Below, piece by piece: positions 7,424-16,165 of a stretch of 60,171 nucleotides of DNA; position 1 is the stretch's first letter; every line of letters starts with the position of its first letter. Under the pieces are notes generated by a model. That model was not told the DNA's origin. It saw nothing but the letters and a program-made list of their open reading frames with translations, and did not search any database. The position numbers and the translations under genes were made by a program. The stretch is from contig NZ_BAFP01000145.1 in the NCBI RefSeq assembly GCF_000308455.1, positions 1-60,171 of the forward strand. Direction: 5' to 3'. This stretch comes from Nocardia abscessus NBRC 100374 (GTDB lineage Bacteria; Actinomycetota; Actinomycetes; Mycobacteriales; Mycobacteriaceae).

Positions 7424-9667
7424 GTGAGTGGGAGCGGTCGAGACCGGGCGGTAGCCGCGGGATACAGCGCGGCCGGGGCGCTGCTGGTGACCGCGCCCCT
7501 GCTGGCGCCGGGGTACCTGCTCCTGCGGGATGCGGTGAGCACGCCGCGCAGTTATCCGACCGACTCGGCGCTCGGTCTCGGCGACGCGGCGCCACGGGCG
7601 GTGCCGCAGGACGCGCTGCTGGCCGTGCTGTCGGCGTTCGTCGACGGCGGGCTGCTGGTCAAGGCGATTCTGGTCGTCGCGCTGTGGGCCGCGGGATACG
7701 GGGCGGCGATGCTGGCCCGCGACCTGCTGCGCGCTTCGCTCGGGCCGCAATTGGTCGCCGCGACGGTCGCGCTGTGGAACCCCTATGTCGCCGAGCGGCT
7801 CTTGCAGGGGCACTGGAGCCTGCTGGCCGGATATGCCGCGCTGCCGTGGACCGCGCTGGCCGCGTATCGCCTCCGATCGTCCGCCACCGCGAAACGGCGT
7901 CGGCTGATCCTGGCGAACGCACCGGTACAGCCCGGAAACGGCCTGGTCGGACCGGCCGCACCGCAGGAGGCCGAACGCGCCGAAAATGCCCCACCGATCG
8001 ACACCACACAGCACGACCGGCAGGCCGGACCCACCGGCCGAGCTGAAACACCACTGGCTACGCCCGGCGCATCCGGGCCCCCCGATGGCGCTGCCTCAGC
8101 CGATACTTCCGAGCCCCCCGGCGGCTCCACGCCAGCCGACACCCCCGAACACCCCCACAGCTCCACGCCCGCCAACGCCCCCGAACACCCCCACGGCGCT
8201 ACACCAGCCGACACGCCGGGCAAGGGCCAGGCGGATCAACCCCGCGTCACCGCGCCAACCGACACACCGGGCAAGCACCAGGCGGATCAAACCCGCATCA
8301 CCGCGCCAACCGACATTCCAGGCAAGGACCAGGTAGATCAGCCCCTCGTCACGGCGGCACGGCGCAGGAGTATCCGGACGGTGTCCGCTTGGGCCGCCCT
8401 GGCCGGATCGCTCGCCGCCGCGGGACTCACACCGACCGGAGCGCTGCTGGCGGGCGTGACCGCGTTCGCCCTGGTCCATCGACGCCAACTGCTCCCGGCG
8501 CTCGTCATCTGGGTCGCGGCCTCCGCGCCATGGCTCGCCGCGACCGCGCTGTCGGGCGCGGGCGCCGAGCCGTCCGATCCCGCGGGCATCGCGGCCTTCG
8601 CCGCGCGGGCCGAGCCCGGCCTCGGCACGCTCGGCAGCCTGGCCGGCCTCGGCGGGATATGGAACGCGGAGGCGGTTCCCGATTCCCGCACCACGCCGCT
8701 GGCCGTGATAGCGACCCTGGCGCTGCTGGTGATCGTCGCGCTGGGCGTGCGCGCCGTGGCCACGGGCGGCGCCGATCCGGACAATCGCCACGTGCGCCGC
8801 GCACTGCTGCTGCTCGCGGCGATCGCGGTGCTGTTCCCCGCGCTCGGCGCGACGGTGTGGGGCATGCACGCGCTGGAGTGGCTGGTAGCCCACGTACCCG
8901 GTGCGGGTCTGCTGCGGGACACGCAGAAGTACGTGGCCTTGGCCGTGCCCGCCTACGCCCTGTGCGCGGCGGCGGGCTGCACGGTGACCGCCCGGCGTCT
9001 TTCGTCCGCTCCGACGGATCGTCCCACCACGGCCCACCCGGCCGTGACGTCCACGCTCGCGGCGGTATTCGTCGCTCTTCTCGTGCTGCCGCTCTACGAC
9101 CTCGCCTGGGGTGCCGGTGGAGCCGTCCGGGCGGTGCACTACCCCGCTGGATGGCAGCGGGTCGCCGAACGGATCGACGGTCCCGGCGATGTCGCGGTGC
9201 TGCCGGGTGGGATGTTCCGCAAGTTCCGCTACAGCGGCCCGGCGCCCGTGCTCGACCCGGCGCCGCGCATGCTGCCCAACGACGTCTTACAGACCGGCGA
9301 GCTTCCGGTGCGCGGGCGTACGGTGTCCGGCGAGGGAGCCCGCGCCGGAGAGGTGGAAGCCCTTCTCCTGCAGGGTGGTTCGGCCCCGGACCTGGCCCGC
9401 CTCGGAGTCGGCTGGGTGCTCGTCGAGCGGACCACTCCCGGCCCGCTCGGCGCATCGGCGATGACGCTGGCCCAGCTCGAGCGAAGCTATGAGGACGCCG
9501 ACCTCGCGCTGTATCGCGTGCCCGGAGTCGTCGAGCCCCGCGGATCGACGACGGCACAGCGCTCCGTCATCGCCACGGCCCATTTGCTCTGGGGGGCATT
9601 GCTCGTCGCGAGCCCGCTTGCCGTCCTCGGTATCCGGGCACGATCCCGCACGAGAACGCGGCGCTGA
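7424..9667 (+). CDS. Large multi-pass envelope membrane protein with a repeat-rich hydrophilic insert (Rv0226c-like position)
   Basis: 747 residues from the GTG at 7424; the frame is open further upstream, but only through the relic. The first 150 residues contain several hydrophobic helices and the phrase WNPYVAERLLQGHWSLLAGYAALPW, reminiscent of GT-C-type membrane enzymes. Residues about 165-311 are a Pro/Thr/His-rich hydrophilic insert with 51-bp tandem repeats (8204-8356). Hydrophobic helices resume afterwards, and a C-terminal extracytoplasmic domain and a last helix close the protein. In position and orientation it corresponds to M. tuberculosis Rv0226c. Function unknown; participation in arabinogalactan or lipoglycan assembly is inferred from neighbours. 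Confidence 0.75.
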   Translation: MSGSGRDRAVAAGYSAAGALLVTAPLLAPGYLLLRDAVSTPRSYPTDSALGLGDAAPRAVPQDALLAVLSAFVDGGLLVKAILVVALWAAGYGAAMLARDLLRASLGPQLVAATVALWNPYVAERLLQGHWSLLAGYAALPWTALAAYRLRSSATAKRRRLILANAPVQPGNGLVGPAAPQEAERAENAPPIDTTQHDRQAGPTGRAETPLATPGASGPPDGAASADTSEPPGGSTPADTPEHPHSSTPANAPEHPHGATPADTPGKGQADQPRVTAPTDTPGKHQADQTRITAPTDIPGKDQVDQPLVTAARRRSIRTVSAWAALAGSLAAAGLTPTGALLAGVTAFALVHRRQLLPALVIWVAASAPWLAATALSGAGAEPSDPAGIAAFAARAEPGLGTLGSLAGLGGIWNAEAVPDSRTTPLAVIATLALLVIVALGVRAVATGGADPDNRHVRRALLLLAAIAVLFPALGATVWGMHALEWLVAHVPGAGLLRDTQKYVALAVPAYALCAAAGCTVTARRLSSAPTDRPTTAHPAVTSTLAAVFVALLVLPLYDLAWGAGGAVRAVHYPAGWQRVAERIDGPGDVAVLPGGMFRKFRYSGPAPVLDPAPRMLPNDVLQTGELPVRGRTVSGEGARAGEVEALLLQGGSAPDLARLGVGWVLVERTTPGPLGASAMTLAQLERSYEDADLALYRVPGVVEPRGSTTAQRSVIATAHLLWGALLVASPLAVLGIRARSRTRTRR
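8204..8356 (+). repeat. Three 51-bp in-frame tandem repeats
   Basis: Three copies (8204-8254, 8255-8305, 8306-8356) each encode 17 residues of the type P-x-D-x-PGK-x-Q-x-DQ-x-x-x-TA. They follow shorter units of the type TPA(D/N)xPEHPH. All lie within the hydrophilic insert of the large membrane protein and keep the frame. Confidence 0.85.
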
Positions 9668-9701
9668 GACCGAGCCGCGCACGGCAGCCTCGAGCAGTAG
9701 T

Positions 9702-10874
9702 TCAGTCGGCCGTCCGGGGCGCGATCAAACCGGTCACCTGTTCGCCACGGGCGGCCGCGGCCAGCACCTCGTAGACGCCGATTCCGGTTTGCTCCCAAGA
9801 GAATTCGCGAGCGCGGGCGCGCGCCTTCTCGCCCATGACGGTGCGCGCGCCCGGATCGTCCAGCAGATCGCCGACGGCTTCGGCCAACTGCGCGACGTCG
9901 TCCACCAGGACGCCGGTGGCGCCGTCGACGATGGAATCGGTGAGCCCGCGCGAACTCCGGTAGCCGACCGTCGGCACGCCGTGCTGGGCGGCCTCGATCA
10001 CCGCGAGCCCCCACCCCTCTTTCCGGGAGGGCAGCACATGCACCCATGCGCGGGCGAGTAGTTCGTGCTTACGGCGCTCGTCCACGTGCCCGTGAAAGGT
10101 GACGGCGTCGGCGATGCCGAGTTCGCGAGCGTTGTCCCGCAGGTTGTCCGCCCACCAGCCGTCGCCGATCACGTCCAGGCGCAGGCCGGGGATGCGGTCG
10201 CGCAACCGGGCCACGGCCGCGAGCGCGTCCTCGATCTGCTTGTGCGGCACCAGGCGGGACAGCACGACGACGGTGGGTGCGGAAGTACGGGTCTCCGCGG
10301 CGCCGGTGGGCGCGTCGACTGGAACCGGTTCCGCTCCGTTGCGGACCACCGCGATGCGCGAACCGTCCACACCGAGCGCGGCCAGCTCCTCCGCGGAGGG
10401 AAGCGAAACGGTCAGATACTGGTTACGCCGGTGCACGCGGGGCGACAGCCGCGACTCGATCCACCAGCCCACGCGACCGACCAGCTTGCCCGCCACCGGC
10501 CACTGCTCGCGGTGCCCGTGGTGCACCAGCACCACCGACGGCGCCTTGGTGACGGTGGCGGCGAAGAACGGGATGCCGTTCTGGGTGTCGATCACCGCGT
10601 CCGGGCGCACCCCGCGCAACGAGCCGAGACCGATTTTCCCGAGCAGGATCGCGGCGAGCGCCCGCGGATATACGGTGTAGCGGCCGCCCGCCCGGCTGAT
10701 GTCGATGCCGTCGATGCGCTCCCGCCGCGGCGCCCCGGGGTAGCGGGCGGTGCGCAGGGTGACTTTGACCCCCCGGGCCGCGAGGTGCGCGCCGACCTGC
10801 TCGAGGTACCGCTCGCTGCCGCCGCCCTGCGGGTGCCCGGTGTCACGCCAGCAGAGCAGGAGGACTTCGCGCAC
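9702..10874 (-). CDS. Glycosyltransferase family 4 protein (Rv0225-like)
   Basis: 390 residues from the GTG at 10874, preceded by GAGAGAAG; an in-frame start at 10946 is less likely. The N-terminal GT-B domain opens with VLLLCWRDTGHPQGGGSERYLE, a donor/acceptor loop typical of GT4 enzymes. The C-terminal domain has the EX7E-type motif in RKEGWGLAVIEAAQHGVPTVGY. It probably transfers a sugar from a nucleotide or lipid donor at the cytoplasmic membrane face. Position and orientation match M. tuberculosis Rv0225 from memory. The gene is divergent from the methyltransferase gene across 116 bp. Confidence 0.88.
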   Translation of the reverse strand: MREVLLLCWRDTGHPQGGGSERYLEQVGAHLAARGVKVTLRTARYPGAPRRERIDGIDISRAGGRYTVYPRALAAILLGKIGLGSLRGVRPDAVIDTQNGIPFFAATVTKAPSVVLVHHGHREQWPVAGKLVGRVGWWIESRLSPRVHRRNQYLTVSLPSAEELAALGVDGSRIAVVRNGAEPVPVDAPTGAAETRTSAPTVVVLSRLVPHKQIEDALAAVARLRDRIPGLRLDVIGDGWWADNLRDNARELGIADAVTFHGHVDERRKHELLARAWVHVLPSRKEGWGLAVIEAAQHGVPTVGYRSSRGLTDSIVDGATGVLVDDVAQLAEAVGDLLDDPGARTVMGEKARARAREFSWEQTGIGVYEVLAAAARGEQVTGLIAPRTAD

Positions 10875-10990
10875 GGTGGAGCTTCTCTCGGTCAGTAGGT
10901 CCCGGTGGGGAACGTCGGATGTCGCGGTACACCCTAACCCGAGCACCCGCCCGCGATGCCCAGCATCGGGGTTGTGCGAAACTCGGCGCC

Positions 10991-11776
10991 GTGCTCAAAG
11001 CCGAAAACACGCCTGCACGCGGCAGCTCGCTACGGTTCGCCCGCCGGGCGACCCTGCGCCGGTCGCTGCGGCTGCTCGGCAGCTTCCGGTTCGAGCAGAC
11101 CGATCCGGCGCTGTTCTACGGCGGTCTGGCTGCCGACAGCACGGCGATGATCGCCGATTTCTACGCCGACCTCACCGGCCGGTCACTGGACGGTGCGACG
11201 ATTCTCGACGTCGGCGGCGGACCGGGCTACTTCGCTGACGAGTTCACCCGCACCGGCGCGCGCTACATCCCGGTGGAGCCCGACCCTTCGGAGATGCACG
11301 CCGCGGGCCTCTCGGTAGCCGGCGCGGTGCGCGGATCCGGGATGGCGCTGCCGTTCCGCGACGACGCGCTCGACATCTGTTTCTCGTCGAACGTCGCCGA
11401 ACACGTCTCGAAGCCGTGGGTGATGGCCGACGAGATGGTGCGGGTGACCAGGCCGGGCGGGTTGATCGTGCTCTCCTACACGGTGTGGCACGGCCCGTTC
11501 GGCGGGCACGAGACCGGGCCGTGGCACTACCTCGGTGGCGAGTACGCCGCGCGCCGGTACCGGCGCAAGCACGGACGTGAACCCAAGAACAGGTTCGGCA
11601 GGTCGCTGTTCGCGGTGCGGGCCGCGGACGGATTGCGCTGGGCGGCAGGCACTCCGGCCGAGGTGCACACCGTCTTCCCGCGCTACCACCCCCGCTGGGC
11701 TTGGTGGTTGGTCCGGGTACCGCTGGTGCGCGAGTTACTCGTGAGCAATCTGGTCGTTGTGGCAACTAAAAGTTAG
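10991..11776 (+). CDS. SAM-dependent methyltransferase, class I (Rv0224c-like)
   Basis: 261 residues from a GTG at 10991; an alternative ATG lies at 10919. Motif I is ILDVGGGPGYFADEF (about residue 65-80), followed by an acidic strand end (VEPD) and the motif IV/V-like SSNVAEHV, all typical of methyltransferase type 11. It lacks a signal peptide and is probably cytoplasmic. It is divergent from the GT4 gene and syntenic with Rv0224c, so the target may be an envelope glycan or lipid. Its stop overlaps the end of a small convergent gene by 3-4 bases. Confidence 0.88.
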   Translation: MLKAENTPARGSSLRFARRATLRRSLRLLGSFRFEQTDPALFYGGLAADSTAMIADFYADLTGRSLDGATILDVGGGPGYFADEFTRTGARYIPVEPDPSEMHAAGLSVAGAVRGSGMALPFRDDALDICFSSNVAEHVSKPWVMADEMVRVTRPGGLIVLSYTVWHGPFGGHETGPWHYLGGEYAARRYRRKHGREPKNRFGRSLFAVRAADGLRWAAGTPAEVHTVFPRYHPRWAWWLVRVPLVRELLVSNLVVVATKS

Positions 11777-12084
11777 CCGACGTAAGGCTCCAGCCATCCC
11801 CGACGCCAGTGCCGCTTCCCGCACGGCGCGTGCACGGGCTCGCTCCACGGCGATTCCCGCATAGCCAACCCGACGGTCTCGAGCGTGGTCAGACCGACCA
11901 TGTCGGCCAGCATCCCGACGGCGGCGACCGCCTCCGCTGCCTGCATAGCCGCGGTCGCCTGCTCGATCGTCAGGGTGCGGCCGGGTAGGAAGGAGACCAC
12001 CCACCCGCCGCTGCCGACACACTTAGCCTGATGCTCGGTTTGATCACTGGTCATCAGCGACCGGCCGATCACTTGCACCGCCAT
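11773..12084 (-). CDS. Small hypothetical protein (103 aa)
   Basis: 103 residues from an ATG at 12084; an in-frame ATG ten codons downstream could also serve. It contains the phrase KCVGSGGWVVSFLPGRTLT followed by an Ala-rich helix (EQATAAMQAAEAVAAVG) and a basic C-terminus with HWRRGW. There is no recognised domain, signal peptide or membrane helix. Codon use is ordinary for the window, and the gene abuts the methyltransferase stop. I recall similar small proteins next to XRE regulators in nocardiae, but assign no function. Confidence 0.6.
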   Translation of the reverse strand: MAVQVIGRSLMTSDQTEHQAKCVGSGGWVVSFLPGRTLTIEQATAAMQAAEAVAAVGMLADMVGLTTLETVGLAMRESPWSEPVHAPCGKRHWRRGWLEPYVG

Positions 12085-12164
12085 GACTCGGACTCCCCAG
12101 TTTGCGGTAACGATTGGGTAATGGAGCGAGCTGATATGTCGCTACAGCATCCCCTCTCCAGCAA

Positions 12165-12186
12165 CAGAACGCAATAGTGCGTTCTG
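12165..12186. promoter_or_regulatory. 9-bp palindrome upstream of the small hypothetical gene
   Basis: CAGAACGCA at 12165-12173 and TGCGTTCTG at 12178-12186 form a perfect inverted repeat with a 4-base spacer. It lies in an AT-richer intergenic region between divergent genes and could be an operator for either. No regulator gene adjoins it. Confidence 0.45.
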
Positions 12187-12234
12187 CGAAAAGCGAACCG
12201 AGAGGTCGGGATTCACACTGGCCAGGGCGTCGCG

Positions 12235-12294
12235 GGCGGGCAAAACTGGAACAGGTTACAGACAGAAGGCGGGCAAAACTGTAACGTGTTCTCA
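12235..12294 (+). promoter_or_regulatory. Two KstR-like operator dyads in 33-bp direct repeats before the aldehyde dehydrogenase
   Basis: The block GGCGGGCAAAACTG occurs at 12235 and again at 12268, a 33-bp period. Each is followed by an AAC-NN-GTT dyad: CTGGAACAGGTTACAG (12246-12261) and CTGTAACGTGTTCTCA (12279-12294). This resembles the AGAAC-NN-GTTCT core of KstR, the TetR-family cholesterol-catabolism repressor. The second dyad reaches the start codon, so there is no room for a normal ribosome-binding site and the transcript may be leaderless. Confidence 0.55.
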
Positions 12295-13739
12295 TGCATT
12301 ACGAGAGCTTGTTCATCGGCGGCCGCTGGACCGCGCCAGCCACCGCCGAGCGCATCCAGGTCATCTCGCCGGCCACGGTCGAGCCGGTGGGCAGCGTCCC
12401 CGCGGTGAGCCGGGCCGACGTCGACGCCGCGGTCGCCGCGGCCAGGCACGCTTTCGACCACGGCCCGTGGCCCGCCACGCCGCCGAAGGAGCGCGCCGCG
12501 GTGCTCACCCGCGTGGCCCGGCTGATCGAACAGCGCTCCGCCGACCTGCTCGCCGCGCTGACCGCCGAGGTCGGCGCGCCGCAGATGATCGCGATGACGC
12601 TGAACCAGATCCCCGCGGTCGCCGCGCTCGACGCCTACGCCGCCCTGGCCGAGACCTTCCCGTGGCAGGAGACCCGGGTGGGCGGGTTCGGCACCACGCG
12701 GGTCACCCGCGAGCCACGCGGGGTCGTCGCGGCGGTCACCGCATGGAATGTCCCGCTGTTCCTCGCGGTCAACAAGCTCGCGCCCGCCCTGCTGGCCGGC
12801 TGCACCGTGGTGCTGAAGCCCGCCCCGCTGACGCCGATCACGGCCAACATGGTCGCCGACATCTTCACCGAGGCCGGACTGCCCGAAGGCGTGCTCTCGG
12901 TGCTGCCCGCCGAGCCCGACGCGGCCGAGTACCTCGTCTCGCATCCCGGCGTGGACAAGGTGACCTTCACCGGAAGCACCGCGGTCGGCCGCAAGATCGG
13001 CGCCATCGCCACCGGTCAGCTCAAGAGCGTTTCGCTCGAGCTCGGCGGCAAGTCCGCCGCCATCCTGCTGCCCGACATGGATGTCGCGGCCGGCATCCCG
13101 GTGCTCGCGTTCTCCGGCTTGATGAACAGTGGTCAGGGCTGCGTCGCGCAGACCCGCATCCTCGCCCCGCGCGGCCGGTACGACGAGATCCTCGACGCGC
13201 TGGTCGAACACGTGAAGACGATGACGGTGGGCGACCCGAACGACCCGAGCGTGCAGCTGGGCCCGCTGATCTCCGAACGGCAGCGCGAACGGGTCGAGGG
13301 CTACATCGCCAAGGGCAAGGCCGAGGGCGCGCGACTCGTACTCGGCGGCGGACGGCCGGAGGGCCTGGACCGAGGCTGGTTCGTCGAGCCGACGATCTTC
13401 GCCGACGTGGACAACAAGTCGACCATCGCCCAGGAGGAGATCTTCGGGCCGGTGCTGTCGGTCATCCCGTACGAGACCGAGGACGAGGCCGTGGCCATCG
13501 CCAACGACTCGGTCTACGGCCTCGCCGGCTCGGTGTGGACGGCCGATATCGAACACGGCGCCGAGATCGCGGCGCGGGTGCGGACCGGTACCTACGCGAT
13601 CAATTGGTATGCGTTCGACCCGACTTCGCCGTTCGGCGGCTACAAGGCCTCCGGGCTCGGACGCGAGAACGGCCCGGAAGGTCTCGATGCGTTCTGCGAG
13701 CAGAAGTCGCTGCTCATGCCACTCGGCTGGACCGGGTGA
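12294..13739 (+). CDS. NAD(P)-dependent aldehyde dehydrogenase (Rv0223c-like)
   Basis: 481 residues, the usual length. It has the cofactor-binding signature VTFTGSTAVGRKIG, the general-base Glu249 in LELGGKS, and the catalytic Cys283 in NSGQGC. It oxidises an aldehyde to the acid in the cytoplasm. In M. tuberculosis the equivalent gene Rv0223c lies beside Rv0224c and, as I recall, belongs to the KstR regulon, which fits the two KstR-like dyads at the promoter. A sterol or lipid-derived aldehyde is thus a reasonable guess. The start at MHYESLFIGG matches family N-termini. Confidence 0.93.
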   Translation: MHYESLFIGGRWTAPATAERIQVISPATVEPVGSVPAVSRADVDAAVAAARHAFDHGPWPATPPKERAAVLTRVARLIEQRSADLLAALTAEVGAPQMIAMTLNQIPAVAALDAYAALAETFPWQETRVGGFGTTRVTREPRGVVAAVTAWNVPLFLAVNKLAPALLAGCTVVLKPAPLTPITANMVADIFTEAGLPEGVLSVLPAEPDAAEYLVSHPGVDKVTFTGSTAVGRKIGAIATGQLKSVSLELGGKSAAILLPDMDVAAGIPVLAFSGLMNSGQGCVAQTRILAPRGRYDEILDALVEHVKTMTVGDPNDPSVQLGPLISERQRERVEGYIAKGKAEGARLVLGGGRPEGLDRGWFVEPTIFADVDNKSTIAQEEIFGPVLSVIPYETEDEAVAIANDSVYGLAGSVWTADIEHGAEIAARVRTGTYAINWYAFDPTSPFGGYKASGLGRENGPEGLDAFCEQKSLLMPLGWTG

Positions 13740-13943
13740 TCAGTCGGGTGGCATGACCACCCGCAGCAGCGGCGCACGGTTGCCGTAGCGCCGGGGTGGC
13801 GCGTCGACGATTTCGACGCGCCATCCGGGCGGCAGCACCGCCAGCAGCCGCCCCGCGGCCCGGCGCAGCGGTGTACTCGCGGTCGCCGACTCGAATTCGG
13901 CAACCATGGGGGCAAGCGACCTCGCCGTCTCCAGATCGGCCAT
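13740..13943 (-). CDS. Small hypothetical protein (67 aa)
   Basis: 67 residues from an ATG at 13943, preceded by GAGAGGTGG about 8 bases upstream. It has an N-terminal amphipathic helix (ARSLAPMVAEFESATAS) and a basic C-terminal half containing LPPGWRVEIVDAPPR. There is no recognised domain. It ends exactly at the stop of the convergent aldehyde dehydrogenase. The good ribosome-binding site supports it, but its shortness leaves doubt. Confidence 0.45.
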   Translation of the reverse strand: MADLETARSLAPMVAEFESATASTPLRRAAGRLLAVLPPGWRVEIVDAPPRRYGNRAPLLRVVMPPD

Positions 13944-14288
13944 GCTCCAACCACCTCTCGCGCGTCGATCTCGCCGTACGCCGCGGGCATCGCGGGTCCG
14001 ATGTCGGTAGGGAAGTAGTTCAGTCGATCAGTTAACCGTTGGTAATCCGACTGTGTGATGGGAAAGGAAGAACACGCCAAGCATAATTCACGAGTACACG
14101 AAATCTCTCAACAAGATCATTACCCCGTTCCGCACGCGGCTAAACCCATCGAGGCGTGGAAATTTCGCACATCCCCGCTCCACACCGGCATGCCCTCTGC
14201 GCAGTCCCCGGAAAGCAGCTCATGCAGGATATTCGAATGACCTGCTGCGCAACGGCATTAACCCTGAGGCACAGTTGCCCCGCCGGGC
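13944..14288. other. Intergenic region, AT-richer, no convincing gene
   Basis: 345 bases between the starts of the small minus-strand gene and the end of the GlxA regulator. From about 14030 to 14280 the base composition is clearly more AT-rich than the surroundings. An open frame at 14055-14240 (61 aa) has no family-like features and weak support. I see no clear hairpin or tRNA. Confidence 0.5.
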
Positions 14289-15239
14289 TCACGTGCCGAG
14301 CGACCGGCGGTACGCGGCGGGTGTGGCGCCGGTCGCCGCGCGCAGGTGCACCCGCAGCGCGGTGACGCTGCCGAAACCGGCCTTGGCCGCAACGACTTCC
14401 ACTGGCAAACGCGTGGTTTCCAGAAGTTCGCGGGCACGCGCGGTGCGCTGAGCGTCCAGCCACCGCCGCGGCGTGGTGCCCACTTCCGCCTTGAAGCGGC
14501 GGATGAAGGTGCGCTCGCTCATCAGCGCGTGCGCGGCCAGCGCCGAAACATCCGCCGCCGCAGCGGGTTCGGCGACCGCCCAGGCCAGGGTGGCGGCGAG
14601 CCCGCCGTCCGCAGTGGCAGCGCCCGGCGCGTTCGGAACGTACTGTGCCTGGCCGCCCTCTCGATGCGGCGCGGTGACGTTCCACCTGGCCAGCTCCGCC
14701 GCCGCGTGCGCGCCCAGCTCCCTGCGCACGATGTGCAGGCACAGGTCCAGGCCCGCCGACAGGCCGGCCGAGGTCAGCACGTCACCGTCGTCCACGTACA
14801 GCGCCGTCGGGTCCAGCCGCACCGCCGGATACAGCTGCGCGAACTCGCCGCAGTAGGCCCAGTGCGTGGTCGCCGGTCGTCCGTCCAATAGTCCGGCCTC
14901 GGCCAGGATGAACGCGCCGACGCAGATGCTCACCATGGTCGCGCCGCGCTCCGCCGCGCTTCGCAAGGCGATCAGCGCCTCCCGCGGGGTGGGCAACGTC
15001 GGAATACCGATCCCGGGCACGACGACCACATCCGCCTCCGCCAGCGCCTCCAGCCCGTGCTCCACCCGCAATTCGAAGCCATTGGGCGTCCACACCGGCC
15101 CGGGGCGCAATCCGCAGGTCCGCATCTCGAACCCGGACGGCACGCCGGTCTTACCCGGTCCGTGCCGGAACGCCTGAACAGCACAGGCCAGATCGAAGGC
15201 CATGACCCCGTCCAGCGCGAGGGCGACCACTTGCTTCAT
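14289..15239 (-). CDS. GlxA-type transcriptional regulator (DJ-1/PfpI-like domain plus AraC HTH)
   Basis: 316 residues from the ATG at 15239. The N-terminal class-I glutamine-amidotransferase-like domain includes the phrase TMVSICVGAFILAEAGLLDGRPATTHW, with a Cys in the nucleophile-elbow position. The C-terminal AraC-type double HTH is present (ALMSERTFIRRFKAEVGTTPRRWL, then a second helix pair ending GATPAAYRRSL). Such proteins are cytoplasmic DNA-binding activators whose N-domain senses a small ligand. It is divergent from the HD-domain gene across 113 bp and may regulate it. Confidence 0.9.
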   Translation of the reverse strand: MKQVVALALDGVMAFDLACAVQAFRHGPGKTGVPSGFEMRTCGLRPGPVWTPNGFELRVEHGLEALAEADVVVVPGIGIPTLPTPREALIALRSAAERGATMVSICVGAFILAEAGLLDGRPATTHWAYCGEFAQLYPAVRLDPTALYVDDGDVLTSAGLSAGLDLCLHIVRRELGAHAAAELARWNVTAPHREGGQAQYVPNAPGAATADGGLAATLAWAVAEPAAAADVSALAAHALMSERTFIRRFKAEVGTTPRRWLDAQRTARARELLETTRLPVEVVAAKAGFGSVTALRVHLRAATGATPAAYRRSLGT

Positions 15240-15352
15240 CCTCGCCAGTTTGACACGAATCCGAGCATCACTGTCATTTGCGCCACTGGTCGCCGACCTC
15301 GTCGCACACTTGACTCGAGTGCACACCGGATTCCGACGAGAAGGAGGGCAAC

Positions 15353-16105
15353 GTGGCCGGACCGACGGGCCTCGATTGGGCATGGGCCACCAGCACCGGT
15401 GGCGCATTGTCGAAGGAGCAACGCCGCCGATTGGCTGTTGCGACCGCTCGCACGTTGCCCGCCATGGTGCCCAACCGGGTCCGGCTCGCGCTGGGCCGGC
15501 GGGGGCGCGGGAAACTGGAGTTCGCCGGTCTGCGGCTACCGGATAGCAAGCTCGCCGTCGCGGCGGAAACCGAGGCGCGCGAGGTGCTTTCCCCGCACGT
15601 GCTGCACCATTCGCTTCGCACCTACTATTTCGGACGGGTTCTGGCCGATCTCGACGGTGCCGCCTATGACGACGAACTCGTCTACGTCTCCTGCCTACTG
15701 CACGATTTGCAGCTCGAACATCCCACGCCCGGAAGGTGTTTCGCAGTGGGAGGCGGGGAACGGGCCGCTACCCTCGCACTCGGCGCGGGCGCCACGCCGG
15801 AACGGGCCGACGCGATCGGGGCGGCCATCGCCGCCCACATCACACCCGGCGTCGCCGACGATCTCAGCGATCCGGGTGGCTTCGTCTCCGCGGGGGCATC
15901 GGTGGACGTGCTCGGGACGCGGCTGGCGGAGCTGGACCGGGATTGGGTCGCCGAACTGCTGCGACGTCATCCGCGCCAGGAGTTCGAGCGGCACGTCGTC
16001 GCGGCCTTCCGAGCGGAAGCGAAGGCGATGCCGGCGGGCCGGATTCACTGGCTCAACCGCGCGGGCTTCCTGATGATGATCCGGATGTCGCCGTTCCCCG
16101 AATAG
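15353..16105 (+). CDS. HD-domain protein
   Basis: 250 residues from a GTG at 15353 with AAGGAGGG just upstream. The metal-binding HD motif is in SCLLHDLQLEH, with a preceding conserved His in VLHHSLRTYYFGRVL and a later AAHIT. These fit the HD phosphohydrolase family of the kind annotated as cyanamide hydratase-like or generic HD proteins. The substrate is unknown. It is divergent from a GlxA regulator and convergent with pckA, with a shared terminator. Confidence 0.82.
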   Translation: MAGPTGLDWAWATSTGGALSKEQRRRLAVATARTLPAMVPNRVRLALGRRGRGKLEFAGLRLPDSKLAVAAETEAREVLSPHVLHHSLRTYYFGRVLADLDGAAYDDELVYVSCLLHDLQLEHPTPGRCFAVGGGERAATLALGAGATPERADAIGAAIAAHITPGVADDLSDPGGFVSAGASVDVLGTRLAELDRDWVAELLRRHPRQEFERHVVAAFRAEAKAMPAGRIHWLNRAGFLMMIRMSPFPE

Positions 16106-16165
16106 CGCCGACGCCGAGCGGGATTTGCGGATCCGAATGGCAAAACTTTTGTCGCGCAGAACAAA

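Noticed and set aside
12213..13556. 447-codon minus-strand open frame across the aldehyde dehydrogenase
   Set aside because: Antisense to a gene with full catalytic motifs; no domain-like features.
14055..14240. 61-codon plus-strand ORF in AT-rich intergenic DNA
   Set aside because: No ribosome-binding site of note, no family-like sequence, and composition unlike coding DNA of this genome.
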